DNA of 42,033 bases. Source: Methanocellales archaeon. Lineage in GTDB: Archaea; Halobacteriota; UBA148. The stretch covers positions 1-42,033 of the forward strand of contig JAQURP010000005.1 in assembly GCA_028715545.1 (NCBI GenBank). Direction: 5' to 3'. Below the pieces are notes generated by a model, which worked only from the letters and a program-made list of their open reading frames with translations, was not told where the DNA came from and did no database searches. Positions 29,386 to 38,341 of the stretch are shown here, in pieces (positions within the stretch are counted from its first letter, which is position 1; each line of letters starts with the position of its first letter). The position numbers and the translations under genes are program-made.

Positions 29386-30498
29386 CTAGAGCTGAGCATG
29401 CCTCGACCAGATATTACAAGTGCCCTCGTGGGAGACCATGCAAGGTCCTAGTGGGTGCTCTGGCCTACACACTTTCAAGAACATTGGACATGAAGAAGGG
29501 TTTATTTTTCCTAAGATGACCAAATGACAGCTACAGCCAGGTACCATATCCCTTGCTGATCCCGTTTCAATATTGTATCTGAGGCGCGCATCGCAATCGA
29601 CAAATTCAGACTTCAATCGGTATGCTGAAGATGGAATGCTTCCAATCCCCCTCCAACATCCGTCAACCACGTCGAAAACCTCTTTGAGAATGCCCTGGGC
29701 TTTAACGTTGCCCTCTCTGGTTACTGAACGGGCATATTCGTTGTCAAGTCTGGCACCATATTTCATCTGTTTCAGTAGCATGAGAATTGCCATCAAGATA
29801 TCCATGGGTTCAAATCCAGCTACAACTGTGGGCATATTATGGGTCTTAGGAAATATGCTGAATGCATCAGCTCCGATAATAGTCGCCACATGTCCCGGAC
29901 AAATGAAGCCATCTATTTGAATGTCATTGATGCCCAAGAGTAGTTTCATCGCCGGTGGAATCAACCTATGTGAGGTGAGAAAGCTTAGATTTTTAGGCGG
30001 GCCTCTCAGAATCTCAGCGGCAACCGTTGGTGCTGTTGTCTCAAAGCCTATTGCAAAGAAGACAAAATTCTTATCATGCTCTTTCATTGCCATCTTCACC
30101 GCATCGGTAACACCGTAAACGATACGTACGTCTCCACCGGTTGCTTTCGCATCCGAAAGTGACATCTTAGTCCCAGGAACCCTAAGCATATCGCCAAAGG
30201 TCATTACCGTCAAACCATGCTGTGCAAGCCAAATAGCCTCGTCTATTTCCCCTGCAGGAACGATGCAAACAGGGCAACCCGGACCAGCTATCACCTCTAT
30301 AGTGGGGGGAAGAAGTGAACGTAACCCGAAACGCGTAATAGCAAACTCATGCGTACCGCAGACATGGCAGAATTTCACATGATCCTTCGGAGCTAACTCC
30401 TTAATCTTGCTGACGATTACCTGGGTTAAGGCTGGATCTTTAAACACAGAAACTAAGATAGCATAAGAACAATTATAATTATTGCCCCCATATGTCAA
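29386..30498 (-). CDS. hypD: [NiFe] hydrogenase maturation protein HypD
   Basis: KFCHVCGTHEFAITRFGLRSLLP, AGPGCPVCIVPAGEID, FFAIGFETTAPTVA, FICPGHVATIIGADAF. True start probably internal. Confidence 0.96.
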   Translation of the reverse strand: MTYGGNNYNCSYAILVSVFKDPALTQVIVSKIKELAPKDHVKFCHVCGTHEFAITRFGLRSLLPPTIEVIAGPGCPVCIVPAGEIDEAIWLAQHGLTVMTFGDMLRVPGTKMSLSDAKATGGDVRIVYGVTDAVKMAMKEHDKNFVFFAIGFETTAPTVAAEILRGPPKNLSFLTSHRLIPPAMKLLLGINDIQIDGFICPGHVATIIGADAFSIFPKTHNMPTVVAGFEPMDILMAILMLLKQMKYGARLDNEYARSVTREGNVKAQGILKEVFDVVDGCWRGIGSIPSSAYRLKSEFVDCDARLRYNIETGSARDMVPGCSCHLVILGKINPSSCPMFLKVCRPEHPLGPCMVSHEGTCNIWSRHAQL

Positions 30499-30509
30499 GG
30501 ATTAGTACA

Positions 30510-32000
30510 ATGGCTCGAATTAACCAAAATGACTTAACCACTGATGAAAAACGCATTCTGTTGGCATTGACCAAGGTCGAATCCACTAGCCCAGAAAAAC
30601 TTGCATCGCTAGCAGAGCTTAACGTCGAGACTGCGATGAGATCTGCGTTCCTACTTGAACAGAAAGGATTCTCAAAGATTATTGAGAAAACAACCGAAAT
30701 ATACTCACTTACCCCAGAAGGAATTCTTTACGCAGAAAAAGGGCTTCCAGAGCAACGGATCATCGAGTTCATGGATGGCAAAGAGACTTTTTTGTCCAAA
30801 CTCATAGAGGTATTCTCCGACCAAGAGGCCAAAATCGCGCTGGGCTGGCTCAGAAAAAAAGAGTGGGCGTCCATCGAAAAGCGTAAAGACGAGGTGATCA
30901 TCACCCCTTTGAGCATAACGAGGGACCCCCAGAAAGAGATACTGAATCTGTTGCATATGAAAAATACAGACCTCAAGCGATTTGACCCCGAGGTAATCAA
31001 GGCTCTTCTGAACAGAAATCTGATCGTTGCAACAGAGAAGAGCGATCGGGCCATAAGCCTCACAGATGAGGGGCGCAGATTGGTGGCAAGAGGTATCGAA
31101 ATTATCGAGGAGATCACCCAATTGACACCATATTTGATTCGATCTGGTAAATGGAAGGAGAAACATCTGCGTGCATATGATGTCAACGCACCAGTACTCG
31201 AGGTTTTTGGAGCCAAGGAGCACCCCTATCGAAGGCTGCTGGATCAAATGCGCAAGATATTTTTGGAAATGGGCTTTGAGGAGATCAGGGGGGACATAGT
31301 GCAGACTTCTTTCTGGAATTTTGATGCACTGTTCCAGCCACAGGATCATCCTGCCAGGGAAATGCAGGACACCTTCTACCTTGATTCCAGGGGAGATATA
31401 CCAATGGAACTTGCACAAAAGGTGAAGGTTATGCATGAGCAGGGCGGAGACATTGGTTCGACTGGTTGGGGCGGCAAGTGGAGCCTGGAGCTGGCAAGGA
31501 CGGAAGTGCTCAGGACGCACACCACAGCAATAACGATCAAGCATCTCTCCGATAACCCGGATCCGCCTGTGAAAGCGTTCTGCATAGGACGCGCCTATAG
31601 GAGAGAGACAATTGATTCAACGCATCTGCCAGAGTTTACGCAACTAGAAGGAGTTGTGATGGATGAGGCTGTCTCATTTAAGAATTTGTTGGGATGTTTA
31701 GCTGAGTTCTATAAACGGATGGGATTCGAAAAATTACGCTTTAGACCCGGATACTTCCCTTATACTGAGCCATCTGTAGAGCCTGAAGTGTACGTAGAGG
31801 GTTTAGGCTGGATTGAACTCGGGGGGGCAGGAATCTTCCGTCGCGAGGTCACAGCACCACTTGGAATAAGGTATCCAGTATTGGCATGGGGCCTTGGCGT
31901 TGGTAGATTAGCGATGCTGCGTCTGGGGCTAAAAGACCTTAGAGACCTCTATAGATCAGACATGGATTGGCTTTGGAGGTGCCCGATATGCCAATGGTGA
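30510..32000 (+). CDS. pheS: Phenylalanyl-tRNA synthetase alpha subunit
   Basis: 496 aa from ATG 30510; HPYRRLLDQMRKIFLEMGFEEIRG, FDALFQPQDHPAREMQDTFY, PYTEPSVEPEVYVEGLGWIELGGAGIFRREV. Confidence 0.96.
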   Translation: MARINQNDLTTDEKRILLALTKVESTSPEKLASLAELNVETAMRSAFLLEQKGFSKIIEKTTEIYSLTPEGILYAEKGLPEQRIIEFMDGKETFLSKLIEVFSDQEAKIALGWLRKKEWASIEKRKDEVIITPLSITRDPQKEILNLLHMKNTDLKRFDPEVIKALLNRNLIVATEKSDRAISLTDEGRRLVARGIEIIEEITQLTPYLIRSGKWKEKHLRAYDVNAPVLEVFGAKEHPYRRLLDQMRKIFLEMGFEEIRGDIVQTSFWNFDALFQPQDHPAREMQDTFYLDSRGDIPMELAQKVKVMHEQGGDIGSTGWGGKWSLELARTEVLRTHTTAITIKHLSDNPDPPVKAFCIGRAYRRETIDSTHLPEFTQLEGVVMDEAVSFKNLLGCLAEFYKRMGFEKLRFRPGYFPYTEPSVEPEVYVEGLGWIELGGAGIFRREVTAPLGIRYPVLAWGLGVGRLAMLRLGLKDLRDLYRSDMDWLWRCPICQW

Positions 32001-33595
32001 CACTGCGCTATGAAGACTTGGAGAAGTTAATCGGCACAGATAAGAACACAATCATCGATAGGATGCCAATGATCGGTGCTGATGTTGAACGCATCGATGT
32101 AGACCATGCTGATGTGGAGTTCTTTCCAGACCGTCCGGACCTCTTCAGCATCGAGGGCGTCGCCAGAGCGATGCGCGGTTTTTTGGAGATAGAAACAGGA
32201 TTGTCCAGATATGATGTAAAAAGTTCAAAAGTCTCAATCACGATAGATGAGTCCATTAGACCGATAAGACCGCATCTCGCCTGTGCCGTTGTCCGTGATT
32301 TGCACCTAGATTCTAACAGCATTGAGCCTTTGATGAGCTTACAAGAGCATCTGCACTGGGGCATTGGGCGCGATCGAAAGAAGGTGTCCATTGGCGTCCA
32401 TGATCTTTCAAAGATAAAACCACCATTTTTATACAAGGCGGCTGACCCTAACATTGAATTTGTACCACTTAATTTTGACTATCCCCTTTCGATGCGCAAG
32501 ATACTTGAAATCCATCCAAAAGGATTCAAGTTCGCGCATATACTTGACGGGATGAAACGCTATCCCCTGATAGTCGACGCTGCTGACAACGTATTGTCCT
32601 TCCCGCCAATCATCAACTCTGCATTGACCATGGTCACCGATACGACAAGAGATTTGTTCATCGAAGTAACTGGAACTGATGCGTCCGTTGCCATAGCACT
32701 GAACATCGTGGTAACTGCACTTGCAGAAAGGGGCGGTAAGGTTGAATCAGTCAAGATATTTTCAGACGGGGGCGTGCGCAAGACGCCTAACCTATCCCCC
32801 ACAATTAGGTCGCTCCAAGTTAAGGATGTGAACTCACTTCTCGGTTTAGATTTGAATGCAGAAGAAATCGCAAGAAACCTCAAGAAGATGAGGTTCGGCG
32901 CAACCATCCATGAAGATGAGATCGATGTGGAGGTACCGGCATATAGGGCAGACATATTACATGCCTGCGATTTGATCGAGGATGTTGCCATCGGATATGG
33001 ATATGATAGATTCAAACCGGAATTTCCAGAAATCGCTACGATAGGCAAAACACATTGCATCGAGGATAAATTTGAATTGCTACGGGATGTCATGATCGGC
33101 TTGGGCTTTTCAGAGGTTATGACCTTCACGCTCACGAACGAAAAAGTGCACTTCGACGACATGAGGCGACCTAAAGTGGAGGTAACAAGGGTCAAGCATC
33201 CGATCAGTATAGACCAAACCATAGTCAGGTCGTCCATTCTTCCGAGCCTAATGGAGATTTTGTCTTTAAACAAGCACCACGGGCTTCCGCAAAAGATATT
33301 TGAAGTTGGAGAAGTCCTACTCAACGGAAAAAATGCACAGCGATTGGCATGTATTTCCATGCATTCCACAGCTAACTTTGCCGAGATAAAATCCATTGCC
33401 GAGTCGGTGCTGAGAGAGTTCAGAACAGAATTTACCATAGAAGAGGCAGAAGATACGGCATTTTTAGAGGGGCGGAGAGCCCGCATTCTAGTGGATAGTT
33501 GCAACATAGGGGTATTCGGTGAGATCCATCCAGACGTGATTCTGAGTTTTGGATTGGACCAACCTGTTGTGGCCTTCGAGCTGGACATCAGCTAG
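31988..33595 (+). CDS. pheT: Phenylalanyl-tRNA synthetase beta subunit
   Basis: MVTLRYEDLEKLIGTDK, VEFFPDRPDLFSIEGVARAMRGF, DVEVPAYRADILHACDLIEDVAIGYGYD; overlaps pheS by 13 nt. Confidence 0.96.
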   Translation: MPMVTLRYEDLEKLIGTDKNTIIDRMPMIGADVERIDVDHADVEFFPDRPDLFSIEGVARAMRGFLEIETGLSRYDVKSSKVSITIDESIRPIRPHLACAVVRDLHLDSNSIEPLMSLQEHLHWGIGRDRKKVSIGVHDLSKIKPPFLYKAADPNIEFVPLNFDYPLSMRKILEIHPKGFKFAHILDGMKRYPLIVDAADNVLSFPPIINSALTMVTDTTRDLFIEVTGTDASVAIALNIVVTALAERGGKVESVKIFSDGGVRKTPNLSPTIRSLQVKDVNSLLGLDLNAEEIARNLKKMRFGATIHEDEIDVEVPAYRADILHACDLIEDVAIGYGYDRFKPEFPEIATIGKTHCIEDKFELLRDVMIGLGFSEVMTFTLTNEKVHFDDMRRPKVEVTRVKHPISIDQTIVRSSILPSLMEILSLNKHHGLPQKIFEVGEVLLNGKNAQRLACISMHSTANFAEIKSIAESVLREFRTEFTIEEAEDTAFLEGRRARILVDSCNIGVFGEIHPDVILSFGLDQPVVAFELDIS

Positions 33596-34289
33596 GCTTA
33601 CCTATTGGAATAAGGTATAAAGGCTCGTTTCCCTCACCCACATCGAGGATTCTGCGGACCTCGTCATCGAGGAAAGCACCTATTACGGTGCAGGCTAATC
33701 CCAAAGATTCTACCTGCAGGTAAATGTTCTCGCCAACATGACCTGCTTCCATGTGCACATATCTTTCTCCTCGGGCCCCGTATTGGGAGGCGGTCCTTTC
33801 GTATATCGCGCATATTACCAAAATTATTGGTGCATCTTTGACCCATATCTGGTTCAAAGTTGATGCAGACGCCATCTCGAGTCGCAGGTCACCTTCTCTG
33901 TGTGGTTCAAGAGAGTGTCCCTCGGCATCGTAGTGATATACGCCCTCTTTCAGTCCCTCAACTTTACCCACCAATATGAAGAGCTCCAATGGATAGAGGG
34001 CACCGGCGCTGGGTGCAGCCCTAAATCCCCTTGAGTCAGTGATGCCCTGAGCTGCCCATAACAGTTGAGATAATTGATTGAGACTAATAAATGTGGATTC
34101 GAATCTCCGAACGGACCTCCTGCCGGCAATTGCCCTTTCCACTGACACCTCTCCGTCTTTACTGGGTTCAGGCAAAAGTATCTTAGATTCCGCTTTCAGG
34201 TAGTTGTAGGCTCCTAGGGTAAACGATGTTGCGCCCATGAATCCCAGAATCTTGAGGATGCCTCTTCTGGTCCATTTCAACGCCATCAT
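33588..34289 (-). CDS. SagB-type nitroreductase-like oxidoreductase with twin-arginine/TM N-terminus
   Basis: TRRGILKILGFMGATSFTLGAY N-terminus; AIAGRRSVRRFESTFISLNQLSQLLWAAQGIT, RAAPSAGALYPLELFILV, EAGHVGENIYLQVESLGLACTVIGAFLDDEV. Confidence 0.88.
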   Translation of the reverse strand: MMALKWTRRGILKILGFMGATSFTLGAYNYLKAESKILLPEPSKDGEVSVERAIAGRRSVRRFESTFISLNQLSQLLWAAQGITDSRGFRAAPSAGALYPLELFILVGKVEGLKEGVYHYDAEGHSLEPHREGDLRLEMASASTLNQIWVKDAPIILVICAIYERTASQYGARGERYVHMEAGHVGENIYLQVESLGLACTVIGAFLDDEVRRILDVGEGNEPLYLIPIGKPS

Positions 34290-34345
34290 CTGTCTCTTGG
34301 TTAACTTAGGATAAAAATAGATTACTTAAACAAATCAGGAACCAA

Positions 34346-34379
34346 ATCAGATGTAGAGATAGATCAGATGTAGAGATAG
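34346..34379. repeat. 17-bp perfect tandem duplication ATCAGATGTAGAGATAG
   Basis: Two adjacent identical copies read directly. Confidence 0.9.
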
Positions 34380-34435
34380 TCGTGAGAGATAAAACACCCC
34401 CATAGTTAATACACATTAAGCATTACATTGAATTC

Positions 34436-35473
34436 ATGCGAACGATCGACTGGAACGATGAAGATAGTAGTGTCGTGTTAATAGACCAGACGAAATTGCC
34501 CAAGGAGTATATGGTGCTTGAATGTAAAGATGTGGGTGCCCTGACCGAGGCGATAAAATCCCTAAAGGTTAGGGGTGCGCCTGCACTGGGCGTTGCCGGT
34601 GGATTTGGCATCGCACTGGCTGCGCATACCAGCCATGCCCAAGGTCCAAAGGATTTGATGCAAGACCTTGAGGGCGCAGCACAAATTTTGAAGGGTACCA
34701 GACCAACTGCAGTTAACCTGTTCTGGGGCATCGATCGCGTTCTCAGCAAAGCGAACGCCGGTCATTCCATCACACAAATAAAGGAATTCACGCTAGAGGA
34801 AGCCAAGAAAATGGCAGACAAGGACGTGCAGAAGTGCCGAGATATCGGCAAGCATGGCGAGGCATTGTTGGAGGATGGCGACGTCGTTCTGACGCATTGC
34901 AATGCTGGCAGGATGGGTTGTGTTGACTGGGGCACAGCCCTCGGGGTTGTAAGATCAGCCATAGAAAAAAGCAAGAGAATAAAGGTCATCGCATGTGAAA
35001 CTCGTCCATTAAACCAAGGCTCAAGGATAACTGCCTGGGAACTCATCCAAGACAAAATTCCTGTTACGCTGATTACCGACAGCATGATCGGGCATGTGAT
35101 AAAATCCGGAGACGTCGATAATGTGATCGTCGGCGCAGACAGAATCGTCGAGGACGCGGTCTTCAATAAAATCGGAACCTATACGTTATCCATCGTGGCG
35201 AAAAAGCATGGCGTACCATTCTATGTGGCCGCCCCCTCATCCACCTTTGACTTTGATAGGCATGCAGTGGATATAAAAATCGAGGAGCGCGATCCGTCAG
35301 AGCTTAAGTACTTCGGATGCGAGCAGATCGCACCTCTGGAAGTGAATGCCTATAATCCTGCCTTCGATGCCACGCCGATGGAGAATGTGAGCGCCATAAT
35401 AACTGAATATGGGATATTATACCCGCCTTTCGTATTTGAGGAGATAAAGGAGAAATGGGCAGGGTTGAAATGA
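34436..35473 (+). CDS. mtnA: MtnA-like S-methyl-5-thioribose-1-phosphate isomerase (eIF2B alpha-related)
   Basis: VRGAPALGVAGGFGIALAA, RPTAVNLFWGIDRV, LTHCNAGRMGCVDWGTALGVVRSA, ACETRPLNQGSRITAWEL, VGADRIVEDAVFNKIGTYTLSIVAKKHGVPFYVAAPSSTFD. Confidence 0.92.
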   Translation: MRTIDWNDEDSSVVLIDQTKLPKEYMVLECKDVGALTEAIKSLKVRGAPALGVAGGFGIALAAHTSHAQGPKDLMQDLEGAAQILKGTRPTAVNLFWGIDRVLSKANAGHSITQIKEFTLEEAKKMADKDVQKCRDIGKHGEALLEDGDVVLTHCNAGRMGCVDWGTALGVVRSAIEKSKRIKVIACETRPLNQGSRITAWELIQDKIPVTLITDSMIGHVIKSGDVDNVIVGADRIVEDAVFNKIGTYTLSIVAKKHGVPFYVAAPSSTFDFDRHAVDIKIEERDPSELKYFGCEQIAPLEVNAYNPAFDATPMENVSAIITEYGILYPPFVFEEIKEKWAGLK

Positions 35474-35529
35474 CAATTTCAATGGATATTTAATTTAAGA
35501 TATGCTCTAATTTAGCAGATGAGATAGAA

Positions 35530-36744
35530 ATGAAAACATGTGCATATACCTTCCGGAATGGAGAGAAATGTACGGAGGAGACCCGGCAAAATTCTGAGTT
35601 TTGCATACTTCATACTGAACTCCCAGAAGATGAAGAAAGTGAAGAGTTTAGGGAAATAAACGAGCTAAAAGAGAAGAAAGTTGAAGAAAAAGTAAGCAAA
35701 GAAGATTTTAATTTTGAAGGTGCGAGATTACTTGAAGTCGATTTTTCGGAGATAGAGATTAAAAATAATCTGGATTTTACTGATGCGAAGATTAAAAATA
35801 ATCTGGATTTTAATCTTGCCGTTATTAGAGAATATGCTGCGTTTGATGGAGCTGAAATATGTGGAGAGGCTCATTTTGTGAGAACTAAGATAGATGCAAT
35901 TGTTGCTTCGTTTAATAAAGCTAAGATAGGTGGTAATGCTTTCTTTATGGCAGCTGAGATAGAAGGAGATGCTTCATTTGCAGAAGTTAAGATTAGTGGA
36001 AATGCTTTGTTTGAAGCAGCTAAAATAAGAGGAGGTGCTTTTTTTCAGAAAGCTAGCATAAGTAAAGATATTTCATTTAATGCAGGGAAGATAGGCGGAA
36101 TTGTTTCATTTCAGGACGCTACGATAGGCGGGATTGTTTCATTGGCGGGAGCTGATATAAGTGGAATTGCCTTGTTTGAGAGAGCTAACATAGGTAAAGA
36201 TGTTTCGTTGGTGAAAACTAAGATAGTTGGAGATGCTTGGTTTCCGAAAACTAAGATAGGTGGAGATGTTGCATTCCAAGAAGCCGAAATAGGTAGAGAT
36301 GTCTCGTTTAATGGAGCCGAGATAGGTGGTAGAACTATTAGGTTTGATCGTGCTGAAATAAAAGGAGAATTAAGTTTTAAAAAAGCGAAGTTCAAAAATC
36401 CAAAAGCCCAAGAAGATGCATGCAGAACAGCAAAAAATATTTGGGCAAAATTGGGAGACAGGGATGAGGAAGATTGCTATTTCCGTCTTGAAATGGAAGC
36501 AAAAAGGAAACAGAAAAGCAGCATTATAAGATTTTTAGAGTTTATTTTTGTCCAATACCTATTTGGATACGGAACAAAAATGAAACCAGCTTTCATCATT
36601 TGGCTCCTGATTGTGTTCGCCTCTGCATTGTCCTTCTGGATTGGTAATGGTGTTTATCAATTAGTAGCATACATTCTAGCCGCCATTGCAGCTATTATGG
36701 GGGCTTTATTCATTGCGATATTCGCGAGAAAATATATGAGATGA
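35530..36744 (+). CDS. Repeat-solenoid membrane protein: N-terminal Cys/His motif, ~19 eleven-residue repeats, C-terminal TM region
   Basis: CAYTFRNGEKCTEETRQNSEFCILH; repeats AKIGGNAFFMA AEIEGDASFAE VKISGNALFEA AKIRGGAFFQK ... TKIGGDVAFQE AEIGRDVSFNG; two TM helices at the C-terminus. Related in architecture to pentapeptide-repeat membrane proteins. Confidence 0.85.
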   Translation: MKTCAYTFRNGEKCTEETRQNSEFCILHTELPEDEESEEFREINELKEKKVEEKVSKEDFNFEGARLLEVDFSEIEIKNNLDFTDAKIKNNLDFNLAVIREYAAFDGAEICGEAHFVRTKIDAIVASFNKAKIGGNAFFMAAEIEGDASFAEVKISGNALFEAAKIRGGAFFQKASISKDISFNAGKIGGIVSFQDATIGGIVSLAGADISGIALFERANIGKDVSLVKTKIVGDAWFPKTKIGGDVAFQEAEIGRDVSFNGAEIGGRTIRFDRAEIKGELSFKKAKFKNPKAQEDACRTAKNIWAKLGDRDEEDCYFRLEMEAKRKQKSSIIRFLEFIFVQYLFGYGTKMKPAFIIWLLIVFASALSFWIGNGVYQLVAYILAAIAAIMGALFIAIFARKYMR

Positions 36745-36890
36745 TCTTAAAAAAAAGAAGATGAATAGTTACCAAAGGTGTAACACAACATAAACATCTA
36801 GATCAAGCAAAGCACAACAACTCTTATCTTACCATGATTTAAACTATAACCGAATCGAATATCAAAAACCATAAAGGAGATTAATAATAA

Positions 36891-37211
36891 ATGGCAGAAC
36901 CGCAGAAAGTTCAAATAAGGGGTACACCGGCCATAGTAAAGCCCCTGTTCGCAGATGAAGTGATGCTCGGAATTACCGTAAAAGCAACGGAGACCGAGGA
37001 GGGGGTTAAAAAAGAGGGCTTGGTAAGGCTCAGCTTTCTCGATGTGGTAAGAGGGCAACTGTTAGCTGAAGTTGTCATAACCCCTGCAACCGCCAAATCG
37101 CTTTCAAAAATCCTAAACAGCGATCTAAAAAGGATGGACGAAGAACTAAAAAGCAAAAAGTTACCGGAAAAACCGCTGATAAAAGAAGAAACGACAGGGT
37201 ACATATACTAA
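36891..37211 (+). CDS. Hypothetical protein, possibly DUF3467-like
   Basis: 106 aa; GTPAIVKPLFADEVMLGITVKAT..VRLSFLDVVRGQLLAEVVITPATAKSLSKILNSDLKRMDEE; good leader (aaGGAGattaataataaATG). Confidence 0.65.
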   Translation: MAEPQKVQIRGTPAIVKPLFADEVMLGITVKATETEEGVKKEGLVRLSFLDVVRGQLLAEVVITPATAKSLSKILNSDLKRMDEELKSKKLPEKPLIKEETTGYIY

Positions 37212-37253
37212 TCTTGAAATCTGGTTTATTTTATTCTACTTTAGATCATATTA

Positions 37254-38336
37254 TTATATTATACCCATCTCTGTCAGGCGTTCGGGCAGATAGGTATCGG
37301 TGACGAAGTCCAAGCCGTACTTTGCAAGAGACTGCTGCTCAGACTTCTTGTTCAGCTCCAACTGGAGGTTGACCTCGCTTCGCCAGAACTCTGAATCAAA
37401 CCTGGGATCAGAGAGCAGGGAATGCAATGCCCTGATATCCTGATCTGTAAGCTTGTCGTTGGGCAGCTCATAGTTAATGATATCGGACGGTCGGATGCCA
37501 ACAAACATCGCCGCCGGAGCAGCCATATATTCAGACAAATGAGCACTTTTGATCGAGCCATAGGCAACGGATGCAAAAATACGATAGGACCAGGGGTCTC
37601 CGTCTGTAAAGACTGCCACTGGAAGCTTCAATTCCTCGCTGATTCTCTTCATCAGTCTGCGCGTGCTTCTGGCAGGCTGACCCTTCAGGTGAATGATGAT
37701 AGCATCAAATTTTTCATCAAACTCGTTCTCGATGAGCCTGTCACGCATACCGCCCGTTTCTATGGCTATGACGAGCCTTGCGTCATGCTCCAAGAACTCA
37801 AGAGCGTCCACATTACATGGAACCTGATAGCCTGCCTCGCCAACATCTTCTTGACAGTGTATAGTCTTGGTTCCCCTTCTGGTTTTCTCCCGGATGCGTA
37901 GTGGGCCCATGATAGATGCGCCATCCTCCTCAGGTCTTATATGAAAGTCCTCTCTCTGGAGCTCGCTCACGATCTCAAGGTCCTCGATCAACCTATCGCT
38001 TTCCTGTTGCTCCCCGAACTTTGCTAGGTCCCAGTTTTCAGATATATAGTACAGTTCTCTCAGCGTAGAGGATTTAGCCTGTTTTAGCTGCGTATTCACA
38101 AAATCGACCACGTAGGAGGTCTTGAGTAGCTGGTAGGCACCACGGGTCGTTTTAGCACTTCTGGTGCTTTCTCGCTCACCATATACCCATACTTCAGACT
38201 CGTCATCATAGGCTATGTTAGCTTTCGTCCGGGTCGGCAGTAGGAGAGCTGGTATCTCCCCGCTCTCCAGCTGGGTGTAAAACCCATTGATCAGATGAAG
38301 TAACTTCCTCTGTGTCAGCTCGTCCTTCTCAAGCAT
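37254..38336 (-). CDS. top6A: DNA topoisomerase VI subunit A
   Basis: 360 aa; [17 protein letters not shown] (catalytic Tyr), Toprim [26 protein letters not shown]. Confidence 0.96.
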   Translation of the reverse strand: MLEKDELTQRKLLHLINGFYTQLESGEIPALLLPTRTKANIAYDDESEVWVYGERESTRSAKTTRGAYQLLKTSYVVDFVNTQLKQAKSSTLRELYYISENWDLAKFGEQQESDRLIEDLEIVSELQREDFHIRPEEDGASIMGPLRIREKTRRGTKTIHCQEDVGEAGYQVPCNVDALEFLEHDARLVIAIETGGMRDRLIENEFDEKFDAIIIHLKGQPARSTRRLMKRISEELKLPVAVFTDGDPWSYRIFASVAYGSIKSAHLSEYMAAPAAMFVGIRPSDIINYELPNDKLTDQDIRALHSLLSDPRFDSEFWRSEVNLQLELNKKSEQQSLAKYGLDFVTDTYLPERLTEMGII

Positions 38337-38341
38337 ACTTA

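Noticed and set aside
30705-31544. 279-aa ORF antisense to pheS
   Set aside because: Shadow ORF opposite a confidently identified gene; no recognisable domain.
32560-33588. 342-aa ORF antisense to pheT
   Set aside because: Mirror of a strongly conserved CDS; translation is low-complexity Ser/Thr-rich shadow sequence with no family signature.
37422-37901. 159-aa ORF antisense to top6A
   Set aside because: Antisense to a well-supported gene; no motif.
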